Shown: positions 23,920 to 32,119 of the stretch, piece after piece
How positions within the stretch are numbered: the first letter of the stretch is position 1
Layout: each line of letters opens with the position of its first letter
DNA from: an uncultured Acetatifactor sp.
GTDB lineage: Bacteria; Bacillota; Clostridia; Lachnospirales; Lachnospiraceae
DNA: 64,000 bases
Assembly: GCA_934436435.1 (NCBI GenBank)
Contig: CAKSAN010000005.1
Span: 106,917 to 170,916, forward strand
Direction: 5' to 3'
Position numbers and translations under genes: made by a program
Notes under the pieces: model-generated
The model's input: the letters and a program-made list of their open reading frames with translations, nothing else
Told to the model about the DNA's origin: nothing
Databases searched by the model: none

Positions 23920-25632
23920 TTAATCTTCAAATTTTGCGACCTTGAATTTCTGAATCATTTCACGCAGATTCTCTGCATCGCTGTTCATCTCCTGACTGGC
24001 GGCGGCACATTCCTCTGATGTTGCGGAATTCGTCTGTACCACATCATTGATCTGTTCAATTCCTTCATTGATCTGCTGAATTTCTGTAGCCTGTGTCTCC
24101 AATGTCTCTGCGATATTGGTAACTTCTCCGGTAATGATCTTGGAATTCTCGGCTACCTCTTCCAGCTGTGTAGCAGTCTGTCCTGCGATGACCATACCCT
24201 TTTCCACAGCCTTTACGGAAGTTTCGATCAATGTAGCAGATTCCTTTGCAGCCTGTGCGCTCTGGTCTGCCAATACATTTACCTGATTTGCTACCACTGC
24301 AAATCCTCTTCCTGCCTCACCTGCTCTTGCAGCTTCAATAGAGGCATTCAATGCCAACAGATTTGTCTGGGATGCTATTTCGTTGATGGTTGCGATGATC
24401 TTGTCGATCTCCTTTGATGCATCGTTGATCTCATGCATGGAAGCAACCATTTCATGCATCTTACCATTGCTTTGTAAAATTGCGTTGCCGAGTTCATCCA
24501 CTCTCTTGCTGATTTCCTTTGCAGATTGTGAATTCTTTTCCACCTGCTCGGAAACACCTGCAACTGTTGCGGTTAACTCCTCTACCACTGCTGCCTGATT
24601 GGTAGCTCCATCTGCCAGGTCATTGGAACTTGAAGCCACCTGTTCTGCTGCACTGGATACTTCATTGGAAACATTCTGGATTCCTTTGAACGTATCTGCC
24701 ATACTTCTCTCGAATGCCATAAAGGAATTCAGAATACCGACAAAGTCTCCTCTCCATTCCACTTCCGGCTGAACATCAAAATTGCCTTCCGAGAATAGCT
24801 TCATGGAACGGTCAATATCATCTACATAGGATCCCAGAATACGAACGGATTTGCGCATGCTGTGGGCAAGGCTTCCGATCTCGTCGTCCGAATGATATTC
24901 CAACGTACTGTGCAGATTTCCTTCCGTTAATTCCTTTGCAACATCTTCGATGGCACGCAGCGGCTCCATGATCGTTGCAAGTACTTTTTTGCTTGTTTTC
25001 CCCGTCAGGATCCATGCAATGACCAGACAGACAATAACGCACAGGATTCCTGCAATGGCAGAAATCACGGTGGTTCTGACAGCCCGGTTGCTCACCTCAT
25101 CTGTCAGCTCATCTAATTGTATTGCAATTTCCACTGCTTTGTTCAAAGCCGGTGTACACTCATTAAAGATGGCTTCAATTGCCTTGTCTTTCTCACCATT
25201 TCGGATATCCTCCATGATGGAATAACCGACATTCCCCCAATCGGAGAGAGTCGCTGCATATTCCTTACAATTTTCCTCGGGAACGACTCCGGTTCCTTCC
25301 AATATTTTCAGTTCGGAATCCACCTCAGCCAGCAGCTTTTCTACTGTTTGTTCATAGCTGTCATATGTGGAAGCATCATCATTTAATGCCATTTCCCTGA
25401 TGTTTCTCGCCGCAGCATTCACATTCATTCTGCAGATCTTAACTGCCTGATCCGCTGCATTGACATTTTCAACGTAATGCAGCATATTGGCAAATAACAG
25501 ACCTATGATCACTATAGACAGAAATCCAGAAATCAACATCATTATAATGACTTTTCTGTAGCCATAGTTTATCCTTTCCTGCAGACGCATATTTTCCAGT
25601 TTCTTTTCCATCGTACTCTTTTGTGATTGCAT
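23920..25632 (-). CDS. Methyl-accepting chemotaxis protein
   Basis: The 570-residue receptor has a membrane helix at about 28-50, a four-helix-bundle-like extracellular sensor (50-185), a second helix near 187-210, a HAMP domain (about 212-265) and a long signalling helical hairpin. The hairpin tip IASQTNLLALNASIEAARAG (near 425) is the invariant kinase-contacting region. The C-terminus ends KFKVAKFED with no CheR-tethering pentapeptide. It signals to CheA/CheW, which are not in the window. It lies alone between two terminators with its own promoter, so it is not part of the CIS operon upstream. Confidence 0.96.
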   Translation of the reverse strand: MQSQKSTMEKKLENMRLQERINYGYRKVIIMMLISGFLSIVIIGLLFANMLHYVENVNAADQAVKICRMNVNAAARNIREMALNDDASTYDSYEQTVEKLLAEVDSELKILEGTGVVPEENCKEYAATLSDWGNVGYSIMEDIRNGEKDKAIEAIFNECTPALNKAVEIAIQLDELTDEVSNRAVRTTVISAIAGILCVIVCLVIAWILTGKTSKKVLATIMEPLRAIEDVAKELTEGNLHSTLEYHSDDEIGSLAHSMRKSVRILGSYVDDIDRSMKLFSEGNFDVQPEVEWRGDFVGILNSFMAFERSMADTFKGIQNVSNEVSSAAEQVASSSNDLADGATNQAAVVEELTATVAGVSEQVEKNSQSAKEISKRVDELGNAILQSNGKMHEMVASMHEINDASKEIDKIIATINEIASQTNLLALNASIEAARAGEAGRGFAVVANQVNVLADQSAQAAKESATLIETSVKAVEKGMVIAGQTATQLEEVAENSKIITGEVTNIAETLETQATEIQQINEGIEQINDVVQTNSATSEECAAASQEMNSDAENLREMIQKFKVAKFED

Positions 25633-25667
25633 AGATTGTTATTTCCTTTCTTTTATTTTCCGATATT

Positions 25668-25696
25668 TATATATCAAAACATTTACGAAAAATCAA
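25668..25696 (-). promoter_or_regulatory. Sigma-A promoter for the chemotaxis receptor
   Basis: On the minus strand TTGATT (25691-25696) and TATATA (25668-25673) are 17 bases apart, 36 bases before the ATG at 25632. Confidence 0.6.
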
Positions 25697-25921
25697 TAGG
25701 TTTCAGAGATTTTACATAAGTTCCACTTTTTTCACATTTTCCATTCTTTCCCTCCCCGTGATGGTTCAGCATTTTTACTAATTTTTACATTTTTTTAACA
25801 CCGTATTCTTAAAATAGCACCACATTTCCATGTGGTCCGCAACTCTGTTTCATCATTTTTTCTGTTCCCATATCAGCTTCGCAGATTTCACCCAGCCGAC
25901 GATGATCTGGGGACAGTAAGA

Positions 25922-25947
25922 GAGGCCGCAGACCTTCCTGCGACCTC
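25922..25947 (-). terminator. Hairpin at the 3' end of the CIS operon
   Basis: On the minus strand GAGGTCGCAG and CTGCGGCCTC (25922-25947, one G-T pair) form a 10-bp stem about 20 bases after the last CIS-operon gene, followed only by TCTTACT, so the T run is weak. A smaller hairpin (ACCACA/TGTGGT at 25822-25839) lies downstream. The rest of 25697-25921 is AT-rich and holds no gene. Confidence 0.55.
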
Positions 25948-25964
25948 CCTGATATCGTATCATG

Positions 25965-27794
25965 CTATTTCTGACTTAGCTGCTGGATCAGCTGTCTGTA
26001 CTGTTCTCCCAGTCTTGCAATCTCCGGCGGAAGCTGTGCCTTTGCATCGCCCGACATCTGTACGATCCTGGGAAGGATCAACAGATTACGGCAGCTCTCC
26101 ATGCAGACTTTTTTTGCTGCCTCCGCATGCTCGCCATAATAATCCGCATCTGCCGATACATTGACATAGTTAGCACCGTAGCTGTTCAGCAGGCACTGCA
26201 AAATAAAGTTTACACATTTTTCCGGATTTCCCTCAAATACCTTCGCGTTCCCAAGAATGGACTTCATTTTCTGTACATATTCCTGCCCCTGGGGAGCTTC
26301 TATGTATTTCTGAAAATGAGCAAACATTTTTTCATGTACCTGTTCAATTCCACCTCCGCTGACATAGGCTCCCATTCCGCAGGATACTCTGGAAAACTTT
26401 GAACTCATCGCCTCAAAATCCACGCCTGCATCCTGCATGTTCCGGAACATCTGCACATAGTCCTTCGGAATATCAAGGAAAAACTGACCGCGAAGCTTCT
26501 TATCTCTCTTGGCCGCCTCTTTGGCACTTTCCCGGATCTGGAATGCCTGCAGGGCATTGGATTCCCCGTGCGTTTCAAATTCATGATCCGATAGTTCGAT
26601 CAGTCCCTTGACCCGGAACGTTTGCCCGGCACGCAGTTCTTCATGGATTTCATCGTGAAACAGGGATCTGAGGCTCTCGTAATCTGCCTCCGATCCGAGT
26701 GCTTTGTCCAGTGCCGGCTCCGGCATACTGTTCCCGACTGCTTCGTTGAAGTTCTCGATCCTCTGCTGCCCTGCCACGATTTGTGCCTCCCGCAATAACT
26801 TCTTTTCCTTTTTATCGCGTTCACGGATCTGTTTCTTCAACAGCTTTTTCAACCCCGGGATCTGCATCGCCATGGGATCATGAAAGGCCTTGTCTTCCAC
26901 ATATTCTACATGAGTTCCGGAGATTGTGATCCCTTTGGATGCCAATATAGCAGTCCACAAATTTGAAAACGTAGCACAGATTTCTCCCACGCGGTATTTC
27001 AACAGCTTTTTCTCTACCTCGGGCAGGCTTTCAAAATACGGTGCATTGTACGAATCCTTCTGCAGATTTTCAAAGTAGGTCATCTTTGTAACGACATCAT
27101 ACACTTCCGTCTGATGTCTTTCGATGTAGGTATCCGTCAACATATCCGGTGTGAGCCTGACATTGAGCATCTCGTTCTTGATCCGCTCCAGATGGGGCTT
27201 ACGCCGCTGCAGATCACAGGAGCAGTAATCCTCCAGGAACTGCTCATCCTGTCGCTTCCGCTCTGCCTCCTGCTCATTCAGCGGATTTCCCTGCGCATCG
27301 GCCTTATAGCCGGTCGTATAGGAGTCGAGAACTCTGGTATCCACATCCATTCCCCGAGCCTTCGCCTCATTATAAAGTTCAAGTTCTCTCACTTTGGATG
27401 GTTCCTTCTCCGCTGTAAGCTCATCCATCTGCCGTTTCACTTCCACAGATACATGATCCACATATGGGTTTTCAATTTCCGCTCTGAGTCTCTCATCTTC
27501 TCTTTCCAGTTCCCGTCTCTTCTTAAAGCTCAGCCCTGACGCTGCCGGCTCTTTCACCTTTTTTACCTTCGTAAGCAGTGCCTTCTCGATCGGTGGGATG
27601 GGCAGCAGTTCCCGCCGCATCGGCAGAACCTCTGTAATCTCCCGCTGTCTTACCGCCTGTGCCTGTACCACAACGGGCTGTTCCATTTGCACGGGGGCCG
27701 CTGCAACTGCTGCTTCCTCCCCGGCGTTCTGCCCGACGGCATGAATGGCCTCCCCAGTCTTTGTCTTATTTAATGCTTCCTTCTTATCACACAT
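25965..27794 (-). CDS. Large CIS-operon protein, candidate cargo, shares a domain with the 798-residue protein
   Basis: This 609-residue soluble protein ends the operon. An Ala/Gln/Val-rich N-terminus (1-60) leads to a charged helical region (85-195), then a domain at about 195-300 that matches the 798-residue protein: NAPYFESLPEVEKKLLKYRVGEI here against NKPYFDGLSSMEKQLIKVRILDM there, with similar helix spacing. The C-terminal half is helical with a glycine-rich VSCGMGAYVSGGGIEQVHEK and conserved-looking cysteines. No signal peptide or membrane helix is visible. Position after the ADP-ribosyltransferase gene and next to a GNAT gene suggests a cargo or accessory role, with no proven function. 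Confidence 0.65.
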   Translation of the reverse strand: MCDKKEALNKTKTGEAIHAVGQNAGEEAAVAAAPVQMEQPVVVQAQAVRQREITEVLPMRRELLPIPPIEKALLTKVKKVKEPAASGLSFKKRRELEREDERLRAEIENPYVDHVSVEVKRQMDELTAEKEPSKVRELELYNEAKARGMDVDTRVLDSYTTGYKADAQGNPLNEQEAERKRQDEQFLEDYCSCDLQRRKPHLERIKNEMLNVRLTPDMLTDTYIERHQTEVYDVVTKMTYFENLQKDSYNAPYFESLPEVEKKLLKYRVGEICATFSNLWTAILASKGITISGTHVEYVEDKAFHDPMAMQIPGLKKLLKKQIRERDKKEKKLLREAQIVAGQQRIENFNEAVGNSMPEPALDKALGSEADYESLRSLFHDEIHEELRAGQTFRVKGLIELSDHEFETHGESNALQAFQIRESAKEAAKRDKKLRGQFFLDIPKDYVQMFRNMQDAGVDFEAMSSKFSRVSCGMGAYVSGGGIEQVHEKMFAHFQKYIEAPQGQEYVQKMKSILGNAKVFEGNPEKCVNFILQCLLNSYGANYVNVSADADYYGEHAEAAKKVCMESCRNLLILPRIVQMSGDAKAQLPPEIARLGEQYRQLIQQLSQK

Positions 27795-27812
27795 AACTGC
27801 CCTCCTGCCCTA

Positions 27813-28646
27813 TTATACACTCAGATAATAAGTATGCGAAATTGCCGCTGCCTTCGGAAATACTTTAAGGATCAGATTTTTTGACGTTTCGTTGACTTCC
27901 TGTATATAAAATTTCGTGTCCTCCGGATATTTCTCTCGTCCGAGTGCCATCGCCGTAAATATCATTTCTGCCAATGCCGTAGGACTTTTTTCAAAAGAAC
28001 AAAGCGCACAGAGGGTCAGCCTTCCTCCCAGTGAATGATCGAAGATCAGATAGGCGGTCAGCCGGTTTTCCCGTTCATAGACAACACTGATCTGCCGGTC
28101 GATGGAGTCTGCGAAAAAGCCCTCAGCGGGGACAGGAACCCCGCTTTCATAGGCTCTTTTGCTGAGTTCCCTGACCATGTGTTCCTGACAATCCTCCAGC
28201 CGATGTACATGTACCGCTTTGCCTTCCTTATTATATTGGGACTTTAAAGCTTCCCCAATGGTGATCTCATAAATTTCACCCTGTGTCTGCTTCTCCTTCC
28301 GGAAGAACCAGAACTCGAGAAATTCCTCCAGTGCTTCCGTCTCTTCATCCGCCCCTGCAAAGGATACCTCAATTCCGATTCCTTCTTCCCTGCATGTCTC
28401 CACAAGTTCACCGATCAGCAGATTTCCGTAGCCGCATCTCCTGTACTCCGGGGATACAAACAGGGAAATCAGGCGAAAACAGCCTCCCATTACATATCCC
28501 ACAAGGGCACCGCAGGCGGTTTTCGTCTGCTCCTCTGTCACGCCGACCGCATAGACAGGGGCACCCTCCTTTATCAATTCCGCCGCTGCCTGCGTCATCA
28601 ACGGTTCAAACCATTCCAAATTTTCCGGTGTAATTGCTCCCCGCAT
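27813..28646 (-). CDS. Two-domain GNAT acetyltransferase-like protein, copy 1
   Basis: The 277-residue protein has an N-terminal GNAT fold (about 1-135). The acetyl-CoA-binding motif A reads LISLFVSPEYRRCGYGNLLI, equivalent to the classical R/Q-x-x-G-x-G/A loop. The C-terminal half repeats a degenerate GNAT-like layout without a clear CoA loop. It belongs to a set of three paralogues at 27813, 28665 and 31222, each beside a large unknown protein. It has an AAGGAG site and lies 18 bases from the neighbouring gene. It may acetylate and neutralise or activate a neighbour; this is inference from position. Confidence 0.8.
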   Translation of the reverse strand: MRGAITPENLEWFEPLMTQAAAELIKEGAPVYAVGVTEEQTKTACGALVGYVMGGCFRLISLFVSPEYRRCGYGNLLIGELVETCREEGIGIEVSFAGADEETEALEEFLEFWFFRKEKQTQGEIYEITIGEALKSQYNKEGKAVHVHRLEDCQEHMVRELSKRAYESGVPVPAEGFFADSIDRQISVVYERENRLTAYLIFDHSLGGRLTLCALCSFEKSPTALAEMIFTAMALGREKYPEDTKFYIQEVNETSKNLILKVFPKAAAISHTYYLSV

Positions 28647-28664
28647 TGCCGTTCTCCTTCCTGT

Positions 28665-29552
28665 CTACATTTCAAAATATGCCGCGCACATGGGTATGCG
28701 TCTGCACTTTCCCAACAGCTTCTCCATCAGACGAAATGAGGAATCCGTGAGAATCGGGATCTCGATTTCCGTTTCCTGTCCATACCGCTCAGAGGCCTTC
28801 TGGGCACAGGTCTGTAACATTTTGATACCTTCCCCTGCCGGTCCCGGCTTAATGAAGAACTGGGACAGACAAAGCCGGCTTCCGTGCTCCGTAAAGAAGG
28901 CACACGCTGCCATTTCTCTTCTTGCATCAAAGACCGCATAGCTGATCTCCTGACAGGCATTCTCCAGCTCCGCCTCGGTCATATAAGCTATCCCTGCCTC
29001 GGAAAGGGCCTGAAAGATTTTCTTTCTTTCCAGTGCAGACAGTTCCGGTACGGAGACCATGCGGTAATCCGCCGGCAGACTGGCCCGAAATCCATTTAGC
29101 GGAGCCTTGCCCAGATCCTTCACAGTCATCAGGAAGGATCCTGCCAGTTCTTCTTCCTCGAACACAAAGCCCGCCTGCTCCAGAAATTCCTTCACGCCCT
29201 CGGCATTCTTTTCTCCGACGTATCTGCAATAATGCACGATTCCGTCCGTCGCCTCAAATACGTTCTCCATCATTTCCAGAAAAAGCGTCCCTGCAACTCC
29301 TTTTCTCCGGTATTCGGGAACCACATAGAGGCTGATCAGGTCGAGCATTCCCTCCTGATCCCCCTCCATGAGTTTCATACAGATCGCCCCACAGGCAATA
29401 TTCTCCTCCACCGCGATCATACCTATCGCAGTGCCTGCCGCCAGTTCTGCCACCGCCTCCTGCGTAAACAGGGGGGAATACTTCATAATCTGCGCTTCCT
29501 CCACACGATAAAGCTCCAGTTCAGGCAATTGATCCATTTCATTCTGCGTCAT
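28665..29552 (-). CDS. Two-domain GNAT acetyltransferase-like protein, copy 2
   Basis: At 295 residues this paralogue keeps motif A as LISLYVVPEYRRKGVAGTLF (residues near 75-95), so acetyl-CoA binding is plausible. The second half includes YAVFDARREMAACAFFTEHG and LCLSQFFIKPGPAGEGIKML, the same order of strands as in the other copies. Its start carries a GGAGATAAG site and it follows the 537-residue protein gene by 40 bases. Divergence among the three copies is high, suggesting each is fitted to a different partner. Confidence 0.8.
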   Translation of the reverse strand: MTQNEMDQLPELELYRVEEAQIMKYSPLFTQEAVAELAAGTAIGMIAVEENIACGAICMKLMEGDQEGMLDLISLYVVPEYRRKGVAGTLFLEMMENVFEATDGIVHYCRYVGEKNAEGVKEFLEQAGFVFEEEELAGSFLMTVKDLGKAPLNGFRASLPADYRMVSVPELSALERKKIFQALSEAGIAYMTEAELENACQEISYAVFDARREMAACAFFTEHGSRLCLSQFFIKPGPAGEGIKMLQTCAQKASERYGQETEIEIPILTDSSFRLMEKLLGKCRRIPMCAAYFEM

Positions 29553-29592
29553 CTTATCTCCATTCCGCGCATTTCATCCACGCATTCCTTTT

Positions 29593-31206
29593 CTACGATA
29601 TTCCGAGGCGGTTTTTCAGCTGCTCGAGTCCTTCCGCAGAGAGCTTCTGTCCGGCGAGAATTCTCATCACCTCAACACCTTCTCCGCCCGCACGGCCGCC
29701 GTCTGCGCTGTCCCATTCCTTCATCTTCCGATCCAGCGCATTCATCCAGGTCTGGATCTGCTTGGGAGTCATATGGGTCAGATCACACTGCCTTCCGCCA
29801 TAATCCGCTCCGATTTCATCCACTCTCTGGCCGCCCAGGCTGGACGTCGCCTCCGCCGTTGCTTTTATGTTATGCCTGTGTCCCATCTGGTTCACGACAC
29901 CGTTGGCATCCGACTCCAGTCCAAACAGGATTGCACCGTAGGAATCTTTGCTGCTTTCCTTATACATGGAATAAAAATGTCCGCAGGAACCATTGTTCCT
30001 TATCATCTTCCCGCTGATTCCGGCGTTTCCGATTCCACCGATTGCCACATTCATTCCTCTCTGCCCGATGAAGTTACCGGTTCGGATCTTCTTCTCCTTT
30101 GTAGGTCCGGTGCTGCCGATCTTCCGCCGTTTCAGGGAGTGGGTAGAAGCGGCTCTGCGCATATCCATTGCTGCCGCATTGTTTTCGGAATGGAAGATGC
30201 TGTCCCACATCCCTTTCTCCGCCTGACTGTTCTGCTCTACCGGCATGGTAAGTACTACTCTCCGGCAATGGCTCAGCGCCACCGCCACCGGTGCATTCCA
30301 GTCGGAGGAATTTCCCTGCTTGTCATAGACCTTGAAATTGGACAACTGCATCAGCAGAAGTCTCTTGGCGATCTCGATCTGCTGTGCATTGGCCGCCTGA
30401 ATCTCTGCCTCCGCCACGCCTGCCGCCTTCGCCTCCGGGACACCGCAATTCGTTGTAAGGCGCTGTTTGTAATCATTGACATCCGCCTTATGGATCAGCG
30501 TTTCCACCATAAGCTCCGTAGACATGGCCTCATCCAGCCTGCGATAGTTCTCCTTCTCAACATCCGGCAAATCCTTCGTATTCCTTGCCAGTGAAAGTCC
30601 CAGCCGGAGAGCCGGATTCATCAGCGCCTGGACACCGCCCTCACGCTTCAGACGCTGTACGAGCCTATTCACATCGTAGTTCTCCGTTGTCGCCAGTTCC
30701 GGATACTTTTGCCGGAACTCCAGGAGTTCCTTGCTGGCAACCACATTTTTTAACGTCGCCTGCACATTCTCGAAGTTAGAATAATCCTTGTTGGCAAGCT
30801 GCCGCATGGTCTCAGAGTTCGTAACCTCGGACTGTCTGTATTTTGATCCTTCCCACGACTTGCGCATGTTTGCATTCGTGAACATCTTATTCTGTGACAA
30901 TTCCCTCATATCCGCTGCATTGAGCAGAGTATGCTTCTTCCCCAGAGCATCAAATTTCTCCTTCTGGTGCTTTCTCTCCTTGCGGCCAAGGCGCTCCTGA
31001 TCCAGCTGCGCTGTTCCCGGAACCTGTACGCTGTCCGGAGGTGTGGACAGATTATTCAGAAATCTGGCATAGGGATTCCTCGTCTGCGTAAGCTGTCTGT
31101 CCAGCATCTCTGCCGTCTGCTGTACATAGGTAGTGGTGGTCGTCGTGGTAGCTGTCACAGTAGCTTCCTTCGACTTATTCCGATTTAACTGTGTATGATC
31201 GATCAT
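29593..31206 (-). CDS. Large CIS-operon protein with conserved-looking C-terminal domain, candidate effector
   Basis: The 537-residue protein starts MIDHTQLNRNKSKEATVTAT followed by seven consecutive threonines, then a basic helical region (60-130). The C-terminal part is glycine-rich and ordered: GMNVAIGGIGNAGISGK (384-400), GSCGHFYSMYKES (406-418), NQMGHRHNIKAT (439-450) and DEIGADYGGRQCDLTHM (463-479). Cys408 and His443 or His445 in such contexts could form a catalytic pair, but I cannot place a fold. There is no signal peptide. A GNAT gene follows closely. Likely a cargo protein of the injection system; the function is unknown. Confidence 0.6.
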   Translation of the reverse strand: MIDHTQLNRNKSKEATVTATTTTTTTYVQQTAEMLDRQLTQTRNPYARFLNNLSTPPDSVQVPGTAQLDQERLGRKERKHQKEKFDALGKKHTLLNAADMRELSQNKMFTNANMRKSWEGSKYRQSEVTNSETMRQLANKDYSNFENVQATLKNVVASKELLEFRQKYPELATTENYDVNRLVQRLKREGGVQALMNPALRLGLSLARNTKDLPDVEKENYRRLDEAMSTELMVETLIHKADVNDYKQRLTTNCGVPEAKAAGVAEAEIQAANAQQIEIAKRLLLMQLSNFKVYDKQGNSSDWNAPVAVALSHCRRVVLTMPVEQNSQAEKGMWDSIFHSENNAAAMDMRRAASTHSLKRRKIGSTGPTKEKKIRTGNFIGQRGMNVAIGGIGNAGISGKMIRNNGSCGHFYSMYKESSKDSYGAILFGLESDANGVVNQMGHRHNIKATAEATSSLGGQRVDEIGADYGGRQCDLTHMTPKQIQTWMNALDRKMKEWDSADGGRAGGEGVEVMRILAGQKLSAEGLEQLKNRLGIS

Positions 31207-31221
31207 CTGCTCTCTCCTCCT

Positions 31222-32067
31222 TTAGACCGTCCTCACATAACAGCGGGAGATCCGCATTGCTCCCGGCATCAGCTCTCTGATCAGCTTCTGCGTCGTGGGA
31301 TTTACCGCCTGTGCAGCAATTCCCATTTCAGGGGGATACTTCTTCTTTGCAGCACTGAAAGCACTCTGCACCAGCATCAGAAACAGCATCGGTGAACCGG
31401 AACCGTTCCATGCCCCAGTGATCATCAATCCGGCTCCCTTCTGTTTCTCACACAGGAAAAAGCCATCCGGCACATGCTCCTTAAAATGAAGGAAAGAAAT
31501 GTCCTGATCCAGCTTCTCCCCGGTAAAAATGCTGTCACCGAAAGGAGCCTCCAGTTCCCTGATCTGCTGCTGCGCTTTGTTTTTCTCCACCGGCCCAAGT
31601 TCGCTAAGCGGTGTGCCTGCGTTCTTTACCGTCTTCGTCAACACGGGAACCTCACCCAGCTTTCCAAGAGTCGTTGCATAGATCTCGCCATACCGTTCCT
31701 CCTCTATAAAACCATATGCGGTCAGGAACAATTCCAGTTCAAAATGCTCCTTTTCCGTGGCAATAAAGTCAAATACGACCTCCTCGGTAACATCCTCTGC
31801 GATCATTAGCAGCTGCTCCATCAGCAACGTACCTCCGCCCTGTCTCCGATACTCCGGTGCCACATAGAAGGAAATCACATGGATCGCTCCTTCGTCCAGT
31901 TCCGCTGCCAGTGCGCCAACCGCTGTCTGATCCTTCGCAAGACCCAGGATCAGCGGCTCTTCTCCGTCCTTCCACGCCTGATATGCCCTGGGCAGAAGCA
32001 GCGGCTTTAACTGCTCCGCCTGCCGGTCTGCCGCACAATATACAATCATGCCATTCTCATTCTGCAT
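31222..32067 (-). CDS. Two-domain GNAT acetyltransferase-like protein, copy 3
   Basis: The 281-residue paralogue has motif A VISFYVAPEYRRQGGGTLLM near residues 64-83, the best-preserved CoA loop of the three. The second domain contains DSIFTGEKLDQDISFLHFKE and GAGLMITGAWNGSGSPMLFL. It lies between the 798- and 537-residue protein genes, 52 and 15 bases away, all in one direction. The N-terminal MQNENGMIVYCAADRQAEQL matches the start of a GNAT beta strand, so no signal peptide is present and the protein is cytoplasmic. Confidence 0.8.
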   Translation of the reverse strand: MQNENGMIVYCAADRQAEQLKPLLLPRAYQAWKDGEEPLILGLAKDQTAVGALAAELDEGAIHVISFYVAPEYRRQGGGTLLMEQLLMIAEDVTEEVVFDFIATEKEHFELELFLTAYGFIEEERYGEIYATTLGKLGEVPVLTKTVKNAGTPLSELGPVEKNKAQQQIRELEAPFGDSIFTGEKLDQDISFLHFKEHVPDGFFLCEKQKGAGLMITGAWNGSGSPMLFLMLVQSAFSAAKKKYPPEMGIAAQAVNPTTQKLIRELMPGAMRISRCYVRTV

Positions 32068-32119
32068 ACTCTGTTCCTCTCTTTATCTCCTGTCATAGTT
32101 TCCGAATCCCTACGAAGCC

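Noticed and set aside
24375-24563. Small frames within the chemotaxis receptor gene
   Set aside because: Same-strand shifted-frame shadows without ribosome binding sites.
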